Translations under genes and position numbers: made by a program
Notes under the pieces: model-generated
Seen by the model: the letters and a program-made list of their open reading frames with translations, nothing else
Database searches by the model: none
What the model was told of the DNA's origin: nothing
Shown: positions 32,288 to 40,370 of the stretch, one piece after another
How the letters are laid out: each line of letters starts with the position of its first letter
Numbering within the stretch: position 1 is the first letter of the stretch
Assembly (NCBI GenBank): GCA_964483455.1
Contig: CAZACK010000006.1
Span: 1 to 64,000, forward strand
Direction: 5' to 3'
Source: CAYZJD01 sp964483455
GTDB lineage: Bacteria > Acidobacteriota > Terriglobia > Bryobacterales > Bryobacteraceae
DNA length: 64,000 nt

Positions 32288-34044
32288 TCCTTGATTTCCA
32301 CCTGCACGGTCTTGGAGCCGGCGATCACCGCCTCGCCCGCGCCGATTTCGATCTCGCCGATCTTGGAATTGCGCCAGGCGATTCCCCCGCCGAGGGCCGC
32401 CTGGTTGCGCGACAGGATTTGCGCCAGCGACGGAGGCGGCGACGGCAGGTCCTCGCCCTGCACGTCGAAGCTGGGATCGGCGCGCCAGATCCGGACGTAG
32501 GCCTTGGTGTTGCCACGAAGCGAGTTCAGGAACGAGACGAGTTGCGCGGGCGATCGGGGCGTCGATCCGATAAGCTGGCGGAACTCGGCGAAGTTCGTCG
32601 TATTGCCGTCGGCGACGGTGAAATAAACCGCGCCGGCGGGCGCGCCCGAGGGGATCGTCCATGGGACTTTCCGCGCTTGTTCCGCGCCGTTCGGGCCGGT
32701 GAGCACCACCGTCAGTTCCACCGTCTCGCCCGGACGCGCCTCGCGCCGCGAGACCCAGACCTGGTCGATTTGAAGCTGCTTCTTCTCGTCGAAGGACTCG
32801 ATGTCGAGCTTCACTTTCCTGAGCTGAAGCCGCTCGAAACCGCTTTGCAGCGCGTAGGCGACCGGAACCGCCGTGGCCAGGGATACTTGTTGGGGCAGGC
32901 TGTACTCGCCGGCGTACATGTTGCTGAGACGGATGGGCGCGGTTCCGTCCTGGAATTCCACTTCGCCGCGGATCGACAGGGTCGAGCTGCCGACGTTTCG
33001 CTCGGTGGCGTCGAGGGCCGAGTAGACGGCCATCTGAAGAAGAAACGGCGCCAGGAAGCGATCGCGGGCCATCTCGATGTTGTAGTCGGCTCGGGCGCCG
33101 CCCGGCCGTCGAGTGACGGTGATCGCCAGGGGGACCATCGAGGCGCGGCGGCCGAGCTCGCCGGACACCGCCGCGCTGCGATCCTCAGTGATCGTTCCCA
33201 TCCATTCCCGCGGGGCAGAGATTTTGAACGAAGCCGCGAGGTTGGGCAGCACAGCGAGAACGTCCGAGCGGGCAAAGGGAAGCTCGGTGGCGCCGATCGA
33301 GAGAAAGCGGTGGCCGAACGCGTAGACCTGTTTGCCGTCGATGTGGGTCACGGTGCCGTCGGCGCCGATGCTGAGATCGCCGCTCATCAGTTGCACGCTG
33401 ATCATCGAGCCGGGGACCAGCTTGGCGGGATCGCCTAAGCCGGGCGGAGGATTGCCGCCGCCGGCAATGCCCTGGCGCGGTTCGAGGCCGAGGGCGCGCA
33501 GTTGCGGGGAGAAGTCTTCGATGGTGTTGCGTGTGAATCCGCCGAAGTGGATCGGCGTGGCGATGTCGGTCAACAGGGCATCGCCGGCGGCCACGGTTTC
33601 CGGGCGTGCGAAGCGCTGCGTCAAGTCCTTGTCCCACAGGCTCGCCTTCGCGAGGACCGGGCGGGAGTCCGTGGACCTCGTCACGCGCAGAAGCTCGCCG
33701 ATCGGGCGGATGGCGGCGATGGGCTCCTTCGAGAACGAGAAAGCCAGCGCGACCGCGCCAAGGAGCTTACCGTCGATGTAGACGGGGCTGCCGCTCATCC
33801 CTTGCAGGACGCCGGTCTTGTCGAGGGGGCCGCCGGAGAGCCGGGCCAGCACCAGGCTCTGCTTGGGGCCGACATTCTCCATCGTGCCGAGGATCTCCAC
33901 CTGGAACTCCTCGGTCCGGTCGCCGCTAAAGACCGTCCGGCCGGTTCCGCGCATGCCGGGTTTCACGTCCTTGAGGGGGAAGAAGGCGGGCTTCGCCAGC
34001 AGCAGCGAGGCGGCGAGGATCCCGGCGAGGAACTGGACGGGCAC
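32284..34044 (-). CDS. SpoIVB-like S55 family serine peptidase
   Basis: A 586-residue exported protein with an N-terminal hydrophobic segment (residues 1-18). Residues 23-250 match the SpoIVB peptidase S55 domain, with LKDVKPGMRGTGRTVFSG at the start and the serine motif GMSGSPVYIDGKLLGAV (82-98). In Bacillus SpoIVB activates sigma-K during sporulation, but homologues occur in non-sporulating Acidobacteria. The remaining 300 residues are unassigned beta-rich sequence. It forms an operon with the downstream propeller protein, perhaps its substrate or partner. Confidence 0.85.
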   Translation of the reverse strand: MPVQFLAGILAASLLLAKPAFFPLKDVKPGMRGTGRTVFSGDRTEEFQVEILGTMENVGPKQSLVLARLSGGPLDKTGVLQGMSGSPVYIDGKLLGAVALAFSFSKEPIAAIRPIGELLRVTRSTDSRPVLAKASLWDKDLTQRFARPETVAAGDALLTDIATPIHFGGFTRNTIEDFSPQLRALGLEPRQGIAGGGNPPPGLGDPAKLVPGSMISVQLMSGDLSIGADGTVTHIDGKQVYAFGHRFLSIGATELPFARSDVLAVLPNLAASFKISAPREWMGTITEDRSAAVSGELGRRASMVPLAITVTRRPGGARADYNIEMARDRFLAPFLLQMAVYSALDATERNVGSSTLSIRGEVEFQDGTAPIRLSNMYAGEYSLPQQVSLATAVPVAYALQSGFERLQLRKVKLDIESFDEKKQLQIDQVWVSRREARPGETVELTVVLTGPNGAEQARKVPWTIPSGAPAGAVYFTVADGNTTNFAEFRQLIGSTPRSPAQLVSFLNSLRGNTKAYVRIWRADPSFDVQGEDLPSPPPSLAQILSRNQAALGGGIAWRNSKIGEIEIGAGEAVIAGSKTVQVEIKE

Positions 34045-34127
34045 GACTACATTCTACCGCCGTGGATTAGTAACAACGGCAGGCGCGGGCGAAATGGAAA
34101 AAAGGGGGAAAAGGCGTCCGATCCCTT

Positions 34128-35165
34128 TCAGGACGGCAGCGTTTCCAGCGTGTGGCCGACGTGGGCGACCGCCGACATCACCTTCTCGTAGTGCATGCGC
34201 ATCGGTCCGAGGACGGCGACTTTCGCGGTCAGGCCTCCGGCGGTGGCCACGGTGACGCCGATGAGCGACAGTTGCTTCATGGTGGGATGGACGTCCCCCA
34301 GCCCCACGTGGACGCACACCGCTCCGGGCGGAGACTCCAGCAGGCTGTCCAGGATCTGGAGGATGCGCCGCTTTTCTTCGAGCGCGCGCAGCAACTCGCG
34401 CATGCTCTCGCGCGTCAGGTGCAGGTCGACGTCAACCAGGTAGGCGGCGCCCTCCAGGTGCACCTCGGGATCGAACTCGATGTCGAGGAAGCCCCGGCTG
34501 TAGAGCAGGCTGAGCCTCTTCAACAGCGCGTCGTACCAGGCGCCCTGCAACTGGAGCCGCCGCTCCAGTTCCTCGCGCGCCTCGGACAATACCCAGCCGC
34601 TGAAGTGGTAATTGAGGTAGTTACGGATTGAGTTCAGCTCGTCGGCAGACAGTTCCTCATCGAGCGTCACCAGGCGGTTGTGAACCGTACGGTTGCCGGT
34701 GACCACAACGACGAGGACGCGGCGGTCAGCCAGAGGGATCAGTTCCACGCGGTCCAGCACCTGCGCCGAAGCCGGGATGGCTGCGGCGATGCCGACGTTG
34801 TGCGTCAACTCGGTCAGCACGTGCGACGAACGGCCGACTCCGTCCTCCACGCTTCGCACCCCGCGAAAGCCGTGCTGCATCCGCTCGACGTCGGCCGCCG
34901 ACGGCCGGCGCACAGTCACACCCTGAGCGAACGCGTGAAACGCCTTCTCCGTCGGGACGCGGCCGGCGGAAGTGTGCGGCTGAGACAGGAAACCTTCCTC
35001 GCACAGTTCAGCCATGACGTTCCGGATCGACGCCGCGCTCAAGGCGGAGCCCCGCCTCCGGGAAACCGTCATCGACGCCACCGGCTCGCCGGTTTCGATA
35101 AACTCGCGCACGATGGCGCGGAGAATCTCCGCTTTGCGTGCCGTCAGGACAGTTTCGCGCAACAT
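34128..35165 (-). CDS. hrcA: Heat-inducible transcription repressor HrcA
   Basis: A 345-residue repressor of class I heat-shock operons. The N-terminal winged helix includes AEILRAIVREFIETGEPVASMTVSRR and SAASIRNVMAELCEEGFLSQPHTSAGRVPTEKAF; the C-terminal part includes KQLSLIGVTVATAGGLTAKVAVLGPMRMHYEKVMSAVAHV, the usual end. No CIRCE element (TTAGCACTC inverted repeat) is seen in the window, and grpE, dnaK and dnaJ are not adjacent. An AAGGAG sequence directly abuts the ATG with no spacer, so initiation may be inefficient or at the following TTG. Confidence 0.93.
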   Translation of the reverse strand: MLRETVLTARKAEILRAIVREFIETGEPVASMTVSRRRGSALSAASIRNVMAELCEEGFLSQPHTSAGRVPTEKAFHAFAQGVTVRRPSAADVERMQHGFRGVRSVEDGVGRSSHVLTELTHNVGIAAAIPASAQVLDRVELIPLADRRVLVVVVTGNRTVHNRLVTLDEELSADELNSIRNYLNYHFSGWVLSEAREELERRLQLQGAWYDALLKRLSLLYSRGFLDIEFDPEVHLEGAAYLVDVDLHLTRESMRELLRALEEKRRILQILDSLLESPPGAVCVHVGLGDVHPTMKQLSLIGVTVATAGGLTAKVAVLGPMRMHYEKVMSAVAHVGHTLETLPS

Positions 35166-35258
35166 CTCCTTTGAAATGGGCAGACCGCCCTACTGTTGTA
35201 TTTTATGTGGAGCGCATCCGAGGGTCAACGCCGCGTTTCCTCGATGGCAAAATGGCAA

Positions 35259-35264
35259 TACAAT
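35259..35264 (+). promoter_or_regulatory. -10-like hexamer before the VWFA gene
   Basis: TACAAT is nine bases before the ATG at 35274. No ribosome-binding site is present, consistent with a leaderless transcript. Confidence 0.45.
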
Positions 35265-35273
35265 GGAGTAGCC

Positions 35274-37418
35274 ATGCGAGTCCTAGCTCTGATCGTCCTA
35301 TCCGCCGTGGGCCTGCCGGCGCAGGAAGCCGGGCAGACTCTGCCGCAGCAGCCGTCGCAAACGGTGATCCGCGCTACCGGGCAGGAAGTCCTCCTCGACG
35401 TCATTATCCGGGACAAGAAGGGGAAATCGATCCTCGACCTGAAGCCCGAAGAGATCGAAGTCAACGACGAGGGCGGCAAGATGAAGCTGACGGGCTTCCG
35501 GCTGGTGACTGGAACCGCCGAGGCCGGTCTCGCGCCGGAGTCTGAGGCCGCGGCCGCCCCCAAACGGTATGACCCCATGCGCCAGCTTCGGCTGGTGAGC
35601 CTCGTCTTTGAGGGGTTGGACAACGAGGCCCGGCTGCGGTCCCGAGCGGCCGCCAACGAGTTCCTCAAGAATGAGTTACAGCAGAACGTGTACCTGGCGG
35701 TCTTTACGATCGATCAGCGCCTCCACGTGATCCAGCAGTTCACCAACGACCGCGGCCTGCTGGCCAAGGCGATCGAGCGGGCGACCACCGGACATCTGCT
35801 CGACTTCACAGCCCAGTCGGACGCGATCCGGAAGGAGTTGGAACAGGTTCGCCGAAGCCAGTCCGCCTCGGCCGAAGCGGCGGCTGCCGCCCAGCCGGGC
35901 CGGGGCTCGCCGGGCGCGGGCTCCGCCGCCGGCAACTACGCCGAGGCGAGAATGGCCCAGCTTACCCTCGACATCCTCTCCTTCTCCGAAAAACTCACAC
36001 GCATGCAGGCCTCCCGCGCCTCCATCTTCTCCATCTTGTCGCTGGTGAAGGAACAGGCCCCGCTTCCCGGGCGCAAGACCGTGGTCTACTTCTCCGACGG
36101 CATCGAGGTCGAGGAGAGTATGGTCGAACAGTTCCGCAGCATGATCGGAACGGCCAACCGCGCCGGTGTCAGCATTTACGGGGTCGACGCCCGCGGACTG
36201 ACCCTGGAGGCGCAGACCGGCGCCAGCACCGGCATGCTTCGCGAAGCCGCCGGATCCAGCATGGCTTCCACGGAAGGAGGCTCGGTGACGTCGGATCAGG
36301 TACGGATCTTCGATACTGCCCGCGGCAGCATCCACGCCAATCGCCAGCAGTCCCTGGAGAACCTCTCGCAGAGCACCGGCGGTTTCATGATCGCCAACAC
36401 GAACGACCTGCGCGCGCCGTTGCGGAGAATCTCCGAAGACGTCCTTACCTTCTATGAGCTCGCCTATACTCCGCCAATCACCGACTTCGACGGCAAGTTC
36501 CGGCGCATCGAGGTGAAAGTCAAGCGGTCCGGCTTGAAGGTGCAGGCGCGCAGCGGCTATTTTGCCCTGCCGCCCAACAGTGATTCCGTCTTCGCCTACG
36601 AGGTGCCGCTCCTCCGCGCGCTCTCCTCCCCGCAATTGCCGGCGAGTGTCCCCTACCGCACCGGCGCACTGCGCTTCGGCAAGCAGGAAGACAAGATCGA
36701 ATACTCGCTGGTGGTCGAAGTCCCGCTGAAGGGCCTCAAGCCGGTGGAAGACAAGAAGAACAAGCGCTACAACACCCGCCTGTCGGTTTTGGCGCTCGTG
36801 AAAGATCAGCAGGGGCAAATTGTCCAGAGATTCAGTCGCGACTATCCCTTTCACGTGCCCAAGGACAGGCTGGCGGCATTCCAGGAGCAGATCTTTCTCG
36901 AGAAAGTCCCGATGAGCCTGGGACCGGGAAGGTACACGCTGGAGTCCTCGGTGATGGATGCGGAAGGATTGCAGGTCGGGGCGAAACGCGCTTCGCTGGT
37001 AGTGCCGCCGCCGGTTCCGGGCGTCGCCATCAGCAGCCTGGCGCTGGTTCGCCGCAGCGACCCCGTGCCGCCTCAGGCCACCCCCGATTCCTATCACTAT
37101 CAGGGGACGCGGATCGTTCCGACCTTGGATACCAATGTCCAGGTGACGCCGGGCGGCGCGGTTTCCTTCTTCTTTGTCGTCTTTCCGTCGCCGTCGATCC
37201 CTGACAAGCCGCTGGTAGTGTTCGAGCTCTCCCGGGAAGGGGTTTCCCTCGGCCGGCTCAAGCAGGAGCTTCCCGACCCGGACCAGCGGGGAGCGATCCC
37301 GAACCTGGCTTCCTTTCCGCTGGACCAGCTCAAGCCCGGACAATACGAACTGGTGGTTGTAGCGCGGCAAGGCGCCTCGCTGGCGGAACAGCGCTCCGTG
37401 TTCGTCGTCAACCAGTAG
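35274..37418 (+). CDS. Acidobacterial VWFA-related domain protein, secreted
   Basis: A 714-residue protein with signal peptide MRVLALIVLSAVGLPAQ. Residues 20-80 (ATGQEVLLDVIIRDKKGKSILDLKPEEIEVNDEG) and the VWA region with VSLVFEGLDNEARLRSR, KTVVYFSDGIEVEE and ISIYGVDARGL-like strand match the VWFA-related Acidobacterial domain family. The MIDAS DxSxS motif is not preserved (LVFEGLDNE in place of it). The C-terminal half is beta-rich. Such proteins occur in dozens of copies per genome in this phylum; they are probably surface or periplasmic binding proteins. Divergent from hrcA across 108 bp. Confidence 0.88.
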   Translation: MRVLALIVLSAVGLPAQEAGQTLPQQPSQTVIRATGQEVLLDVIIRDKKGKSILDLKPEEIEVNDEGGKMKLTGFRLVTGTAEAGLAPESEAAAAPKRYDPMRQLRLVSLVFEGLDNEARLRSRAAANEFLKNELQQNVYLAVFTIDQRLHVIQQFTNDRGLLAKAIERATTGHLLDFTAQSDAIRKELEQVRRSQSASAEAAAAAQPGRGSPGAGSAAGNYAEARMAQLTLDILSFSEKLTRMQASRASIFSILSLVKEQAPLPGRKTVVYFSDGIEVEESMVEQFRSMIGTANRAGVSIYGVDARGLTLEAQTGASTGMLREAAGSSMASTEGGSVTSDQVRIFDTARGSIHANRQQSLENLSQSTGGFMIANTNDLRAPLRRISEDVLTFYELAYTPPITDFDGKFRRIEVKVKRSGLKVQARSGYFALPPNSDSVFAYEVPLLRALSSPQLPASVPYRTGALRFGKQEDKIEYSLVVEVPLKGLKPVEDKKNKRYNTRLSVLALVKDQQGQIVQRFSRDYPFHVPKDRLAAFQEQIFLEKVPMSLGPGRYTLESSVMDAEGLQVGAKRASLVVPPPVPGVAISSLALVRRSDPVPPQATPDSYHYQGTRIVPTLDTNVQVTPGGAVSFFFVVFPSPSIPDKPLVVFELSREGVSLGRLKQELPDPDQRGAIPNLASFPLDQLKPGQYELVVVARQGASLAEQRSVFVVNQ

Positions 37419-37425
37419 GAGGCAG

Positions 37426-37437
37426 GGGTGGCCACCC
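37426..37437. terminator. Short GC palindrome after the VWFA gene
   Basis: GGGTGGCCACCC is a perfect 12-bp palindrome eight bases after the stop. No T-run follows, so termination is only a guess. Confidence 0.3.
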
Positions 37438-37511
37438 GTCTCGCCGGGTCACTGGTACAATAGCGGGTTGCGTCCAGCCATCGGGTTGGAACCCCTTGTG
37501 GGAGAGTTTGC

Positions 37512-37922
37512 GTGGCGCTTTTCCGAGATTTTCTCCGCTTGTATTCCCTTCTGTTCCACGGACTGTTCGCCGTGTTCCTGCTCCTGCTGGCGGCAGTGGC
37601 GTTGATTAGCGGGACTGGCAGCTTCTGGTTCGAGATCCTCCCCTGGTCCGGGGAGAAGCTGGCCTGGTGGCTGCTCGGCCTGGCCGTTGGCGGTTTGCTC
37701 TTCGTGTTCCTGGCCTGGCGTGGGAAACTGAACGGGCTGTTCCTCCTGTGGACGCTGGTGGTGCTGGCGCTGGTCGTCCGAGGGTATTTCTTTTCCGACT
37801 ACATGTTTTCGCCGGGAACCGATCAATTCCGGAACGCGTTGTTGATCATCGGCGGCGCGCTGCTGGCGGTTATCGGCGCCAGGGACGGCGCCGGCAGGCG
37901 GTCCCGCACGGGACTGGCGTAA
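37512..37922 (+). CDS. Small membrane protein of unknown function
   Basis: A 136-residue protein with four hydrophobic segments (about residues 12-34, 48-66, 72-90 and 107-121). It starts with GTG preceded by GGGAGA. A TACAAT hexamer lies at 37445-37450. No family was recognised. It precedes an outer-membrane protein gene on the same strand by 71 bp. Confidence 0.65.
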   Translation: MALFRDFLRLYSLLFHGLFAVFLLLLAAVALISGTGSFWFEILPWSGEKLAWWLLGLAVGGLLFVFLAWRGKLNGLFLLWTLVVLALVVRGYFFSDYMFSPGTDQFRNALLIIGGALLAVIGARDGAGRRSRTGLA

Positions 37923-37993
37923 CAACCACCCGGCTGGGGTCATAATGTAAGGAAGCGCAACCCTCCGGGGGCGAAGCGCGTCGAAAGGGCGGT

Positions 37994-38611
37994 ATGAAAG
38001 CTCTCTGCATCCTGGCGACGGCGATTCCGCTGGCAGCCCAGTCGTGGTGGCCCAAGCACAATTTCACGGTCGGCGGCGGGGCCGGGCTGCCTCGAGCGGA
38101 CCTCGACGGCTTCTTCGGATCCAGCCCCGGCCTGTCGGCGAGCTACGGCTACCGGTTCCACCCCAACTTCCAGTTGGACTTCGGGCTGGACACCCTATTC
38201 GGCGCCGCCGGCGTAAGAGATTTTCTGCCGACGCAAGTCGGCTCCTTTCGCATCAAGGACTACCAGTTCCTCGTGCCGTTCGGCGGCCGGGCGATCCTGC
38301 CGCTGGCCCGCGGCCGCGTGTTGGTCTCCGGCGGCGGGGGCGGCGCCTATCTGCGCTATTCGGAGAGAGTCCGGCAGCCGAGTTACTATTACTACATCGA
38401 ATGTCCCGTGTGCCGGTCGCGCGACGGCTGGGGCTATTACGCACTGCTCAGCGCGCGCGTCGCTCTGGACCAGAGGAGCACGTTCTGGCTGGGAACCACG
38501 ACGAAGGTCTACCGCGGCCGGACCGAAGGCGACCCGTTCGGAGATCTGCCTTACATCCGCACGCGGGACCACTGGGTGAACCTGGCAGGGGAGTTCGGAA
38601 TCAGCTTCTGA
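37994..38611 (+). CDS. Small outer-membrane beta-barrel protein
   Basis: A 205-residue exported protein with a short signal peptide (MKALCILATAIPLAAQ). Alternating strands such as NFTVGGGAGLPR, GLSASYGYRFHPNFQLDFGLDTLFG and STFWLGTTTKVYRGR, and a C-terminal phenylalanine (EFGISF), fit an eight-stranded outer-membrane barrel of the OmpA-like/OMP_b-brl type. Cys138 and Cys141 in IECPVCRSRDG form a CxxC in a loop, unusual for this class. The remnant at 20740-21144 has a similar C-terminus. Confidence 0.75.
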   Translation: MKALCILATAIPLAAQSWWPKHNFTVGGGAGLPRADLDGFFGSSPGLSASYGYRFHPNFQLDFGLDTLFGAAGVRDFLPTQVGSFRIKDYQFLVPFGGRAILPLARGRVLVSGGGGGAYLRYSERVRQPSYYYYIECPVCRSRDGWGYYALLSARVALDQRSTFWLGTTTKVYRGRTEGDPFGDLPYIRTRDHWVNLAGEFGISF

Positions 38612-38747
38612 GGCCGCTTGACTGCCGGGCGGGCAGGCCTGTTGGATGTCCTGGGACGTAGCTCTCAGGCCCGTCCCATGATCCGCCCGGGGTGATGCTC
38701 GGCTGACTTCGATCGGGCGAGTTAGTCCGGCCGCCCTCGGCCAGACA

Positions 38748-40370
38748 TCATTTGAACTCCAATTTCTGACAGGAACCGTTCCCGCAGGTCCTGAGCTTCG
38801 CAAGCCATCCCTCGTGAATCTGGCGCTGCTGCTGCCGGTCCGGTGAGAGGTCATTATGCAAGCTCATTGTCTGGTGCGTATCCACGGCCATGTCGTAGAA
38901 CTCCTTGGCGCCATCAAGGTAGCTGACGTAAAGTTGGTTTGGAACGTTCACCGTGGTGCTGCCCGTTCTCACGGCCGCGTAATCGGGGACGGCGAAGGGC
39001 TCAGTCCCATCGCCGCACGCCGAGGATTCTATCAGAGCCCTGCTCCTCCACCTCTGGCCAGGCTTAGCCAACAGGGGTGTCAACGACACCCCATCGACCG
39101 CACGGGAAGGCCTGGCCTGAGCCAGGGCGGCAATCGTCGGCGCCAGATCAATGTTGGTCACGAGCGCCGGCTCAGTGGCCGGCCCTTTGAGGCTGATGTA
39201 CAAGGGAACTCGAATGGACTCTTCGTGGGGCGTGTTCTTGGACGACAGGCGATGTTCTCCGTAGAACCAGCCGTTGTCGGAAGTGAAGATCAGAACCGTG
39301 CTTTCGTATTTCCCCACTGCATGGAGCGCGCTTGCCAGCCTGCCGACGAGATCGTCCACGGCCCGCAGGGACGCCAGCCGATCCTGGTACTGCCGCGTCA
39401 AGTACGAGATGTCCTGTGTCGTCAAGAGAGCCTTTTCCTGAATCCAGGCGGGCTTGTCGGTGACATCAAGCTCATTGAAGTTCGGCGAAGCCGGCAACGG
39501 CAACGAGACACTGCCGGCGTGTCGCGGAGCAGACCGTACATCCCAACGCCAGGCATCCGTATACTCATCAGTAGTTCCCTGGTCGGGGAAGCATTCCACG
39601 TGAGGCGCGCCAGGAGCGACCACCAAGAAGAAGGGCGAGTCGCCAAAACCAACGGAACGTCCAATGTAATTCTCTGCCCGGGCGGCGAGCACATCCGTCT
39701 GGTAGTCCTCGGGATCGCTGCCATACGGTACGACAATCCCGTTGTCAGAAACCCAGTAATTGTACTGGTTTGGATTGTCCCACCAAACGCTAACCTGCCC
39801 TCCGCGGCCCAACATCGGAAATGGAAGAACAAATGCCTGCCAGTCGTCCCAGCCGGGGGGAACATGAATCGCATCCGAGTGATTGATGACGCCATCTCTG
39901 TTTACATCCGTATAGCCGTATCCATCCATATACTTTCCGAGCAGGGCGGTCCGATAGCCGGCATTCCGAAGCCAAACGGGCAGCGTCTGGCGCGCATCGA
40001 AGATCGAGACTCCACAGCGATCAAGAAGACCGAGGTTATGTGAATACTGCCCGGTCAGGAAGGAAGCGCGAGAGGGGCAGCCCCGGGGATGTGTGACAAC
40101 AGCGTTGCTGAACGTTGTACCGCGACTCTTGAATTGCTGCTCGATGTTCGGCATCATGCCGTCGGCGATCATCGTTTCCACGGATCCTGTATCCAAGTCG
40201 TCCGCCATGATCACGACGATGTTGGGCCTAGTAGCGGCGACAACAATATGAATGGGACATGTCACCGTCACCAGGAGTCCGGCAAGAGGAAGTGCAGAGA
40301 AAGTGATGCGCCGGGGGATAGTGGAGCGTTGACCCCGGCCACTCCAATCGTTCGGCCTAGTCCTGTTCAT
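38748..40370 (-). CDS. Sulfatase-family protein lacking the formylglycine cysteine
   Basis: A 540-residue exported protein with an N-terminal hydrophobic segment (26-46). The sulfatase core has RPNIVVIMADDLD (48-60, metal-binding Asp pair 57-58) and THPRGCPSRASFLTGQYSHN. In the C-x-P-S-R signature the first residue, which is converted to formylglycine, is Gly97 here (codon GGC); Cys98 occupies the variable second place. The paralogue just upstream has a normal CCPSR. The metal ligands FTSDNGWFYGEH are intact. It may be inactive as a sulfatase or have another role. Its ATG overlaps the paralogue's stop by four bases. Confidence 0.85.
   Translation of the reverse strand: MNRTRPNDWSGRGQRSTIPRRITFSALPLAGLLVTVTCPIHIVVAATRPNIVVIMADDLDTGSVETMIADGMMPNIEQQFKSRGTTFSNAVVTHPRGCPSRASFLTGQYSHNLGLLDRCGVSIFDARQTLPVWLRNAGYRTALLGKYMDGYGYTDVNRDGVINHSDAIHVPPGWDDWQAFVLPFPMLGRGGQVSVWWDNPNQYNYWVSDNGIVVPYGSDPEDYQTDVLAARAENYIGRSVGFGDSPFFLVVAPGAPHVECFPDQGTTDEYTDAWRWDVRSAPRHAGSVSLPLPASPNFNELDVTDKPAWIQEKALLTTQDISYLTRQYQDRLASLRAVDDLVGRLASALHAVGKYESTVLIFTSDNGWFYGEHRLSSKNTPHEESIRVPLYISLKGPATEPALVTNIDLAPTIAALAQARPSRAVDGVSLTPLLAKPGQRWRSRALIESSACGDGTEPFAVPDYAAVRTGSTTVNVPNQLYVSYLDGAKEFYDMAVDTHQTMSLHNDLSPDRQQQRQIHEGWLAKLRTCGNGSCQKLEFK

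Noticed and set aside
35166..35273. CIRCE element at hrcA
   Set aside because: No TTAGCACTC/GAGTGCTAA inverted repeat in the gap.
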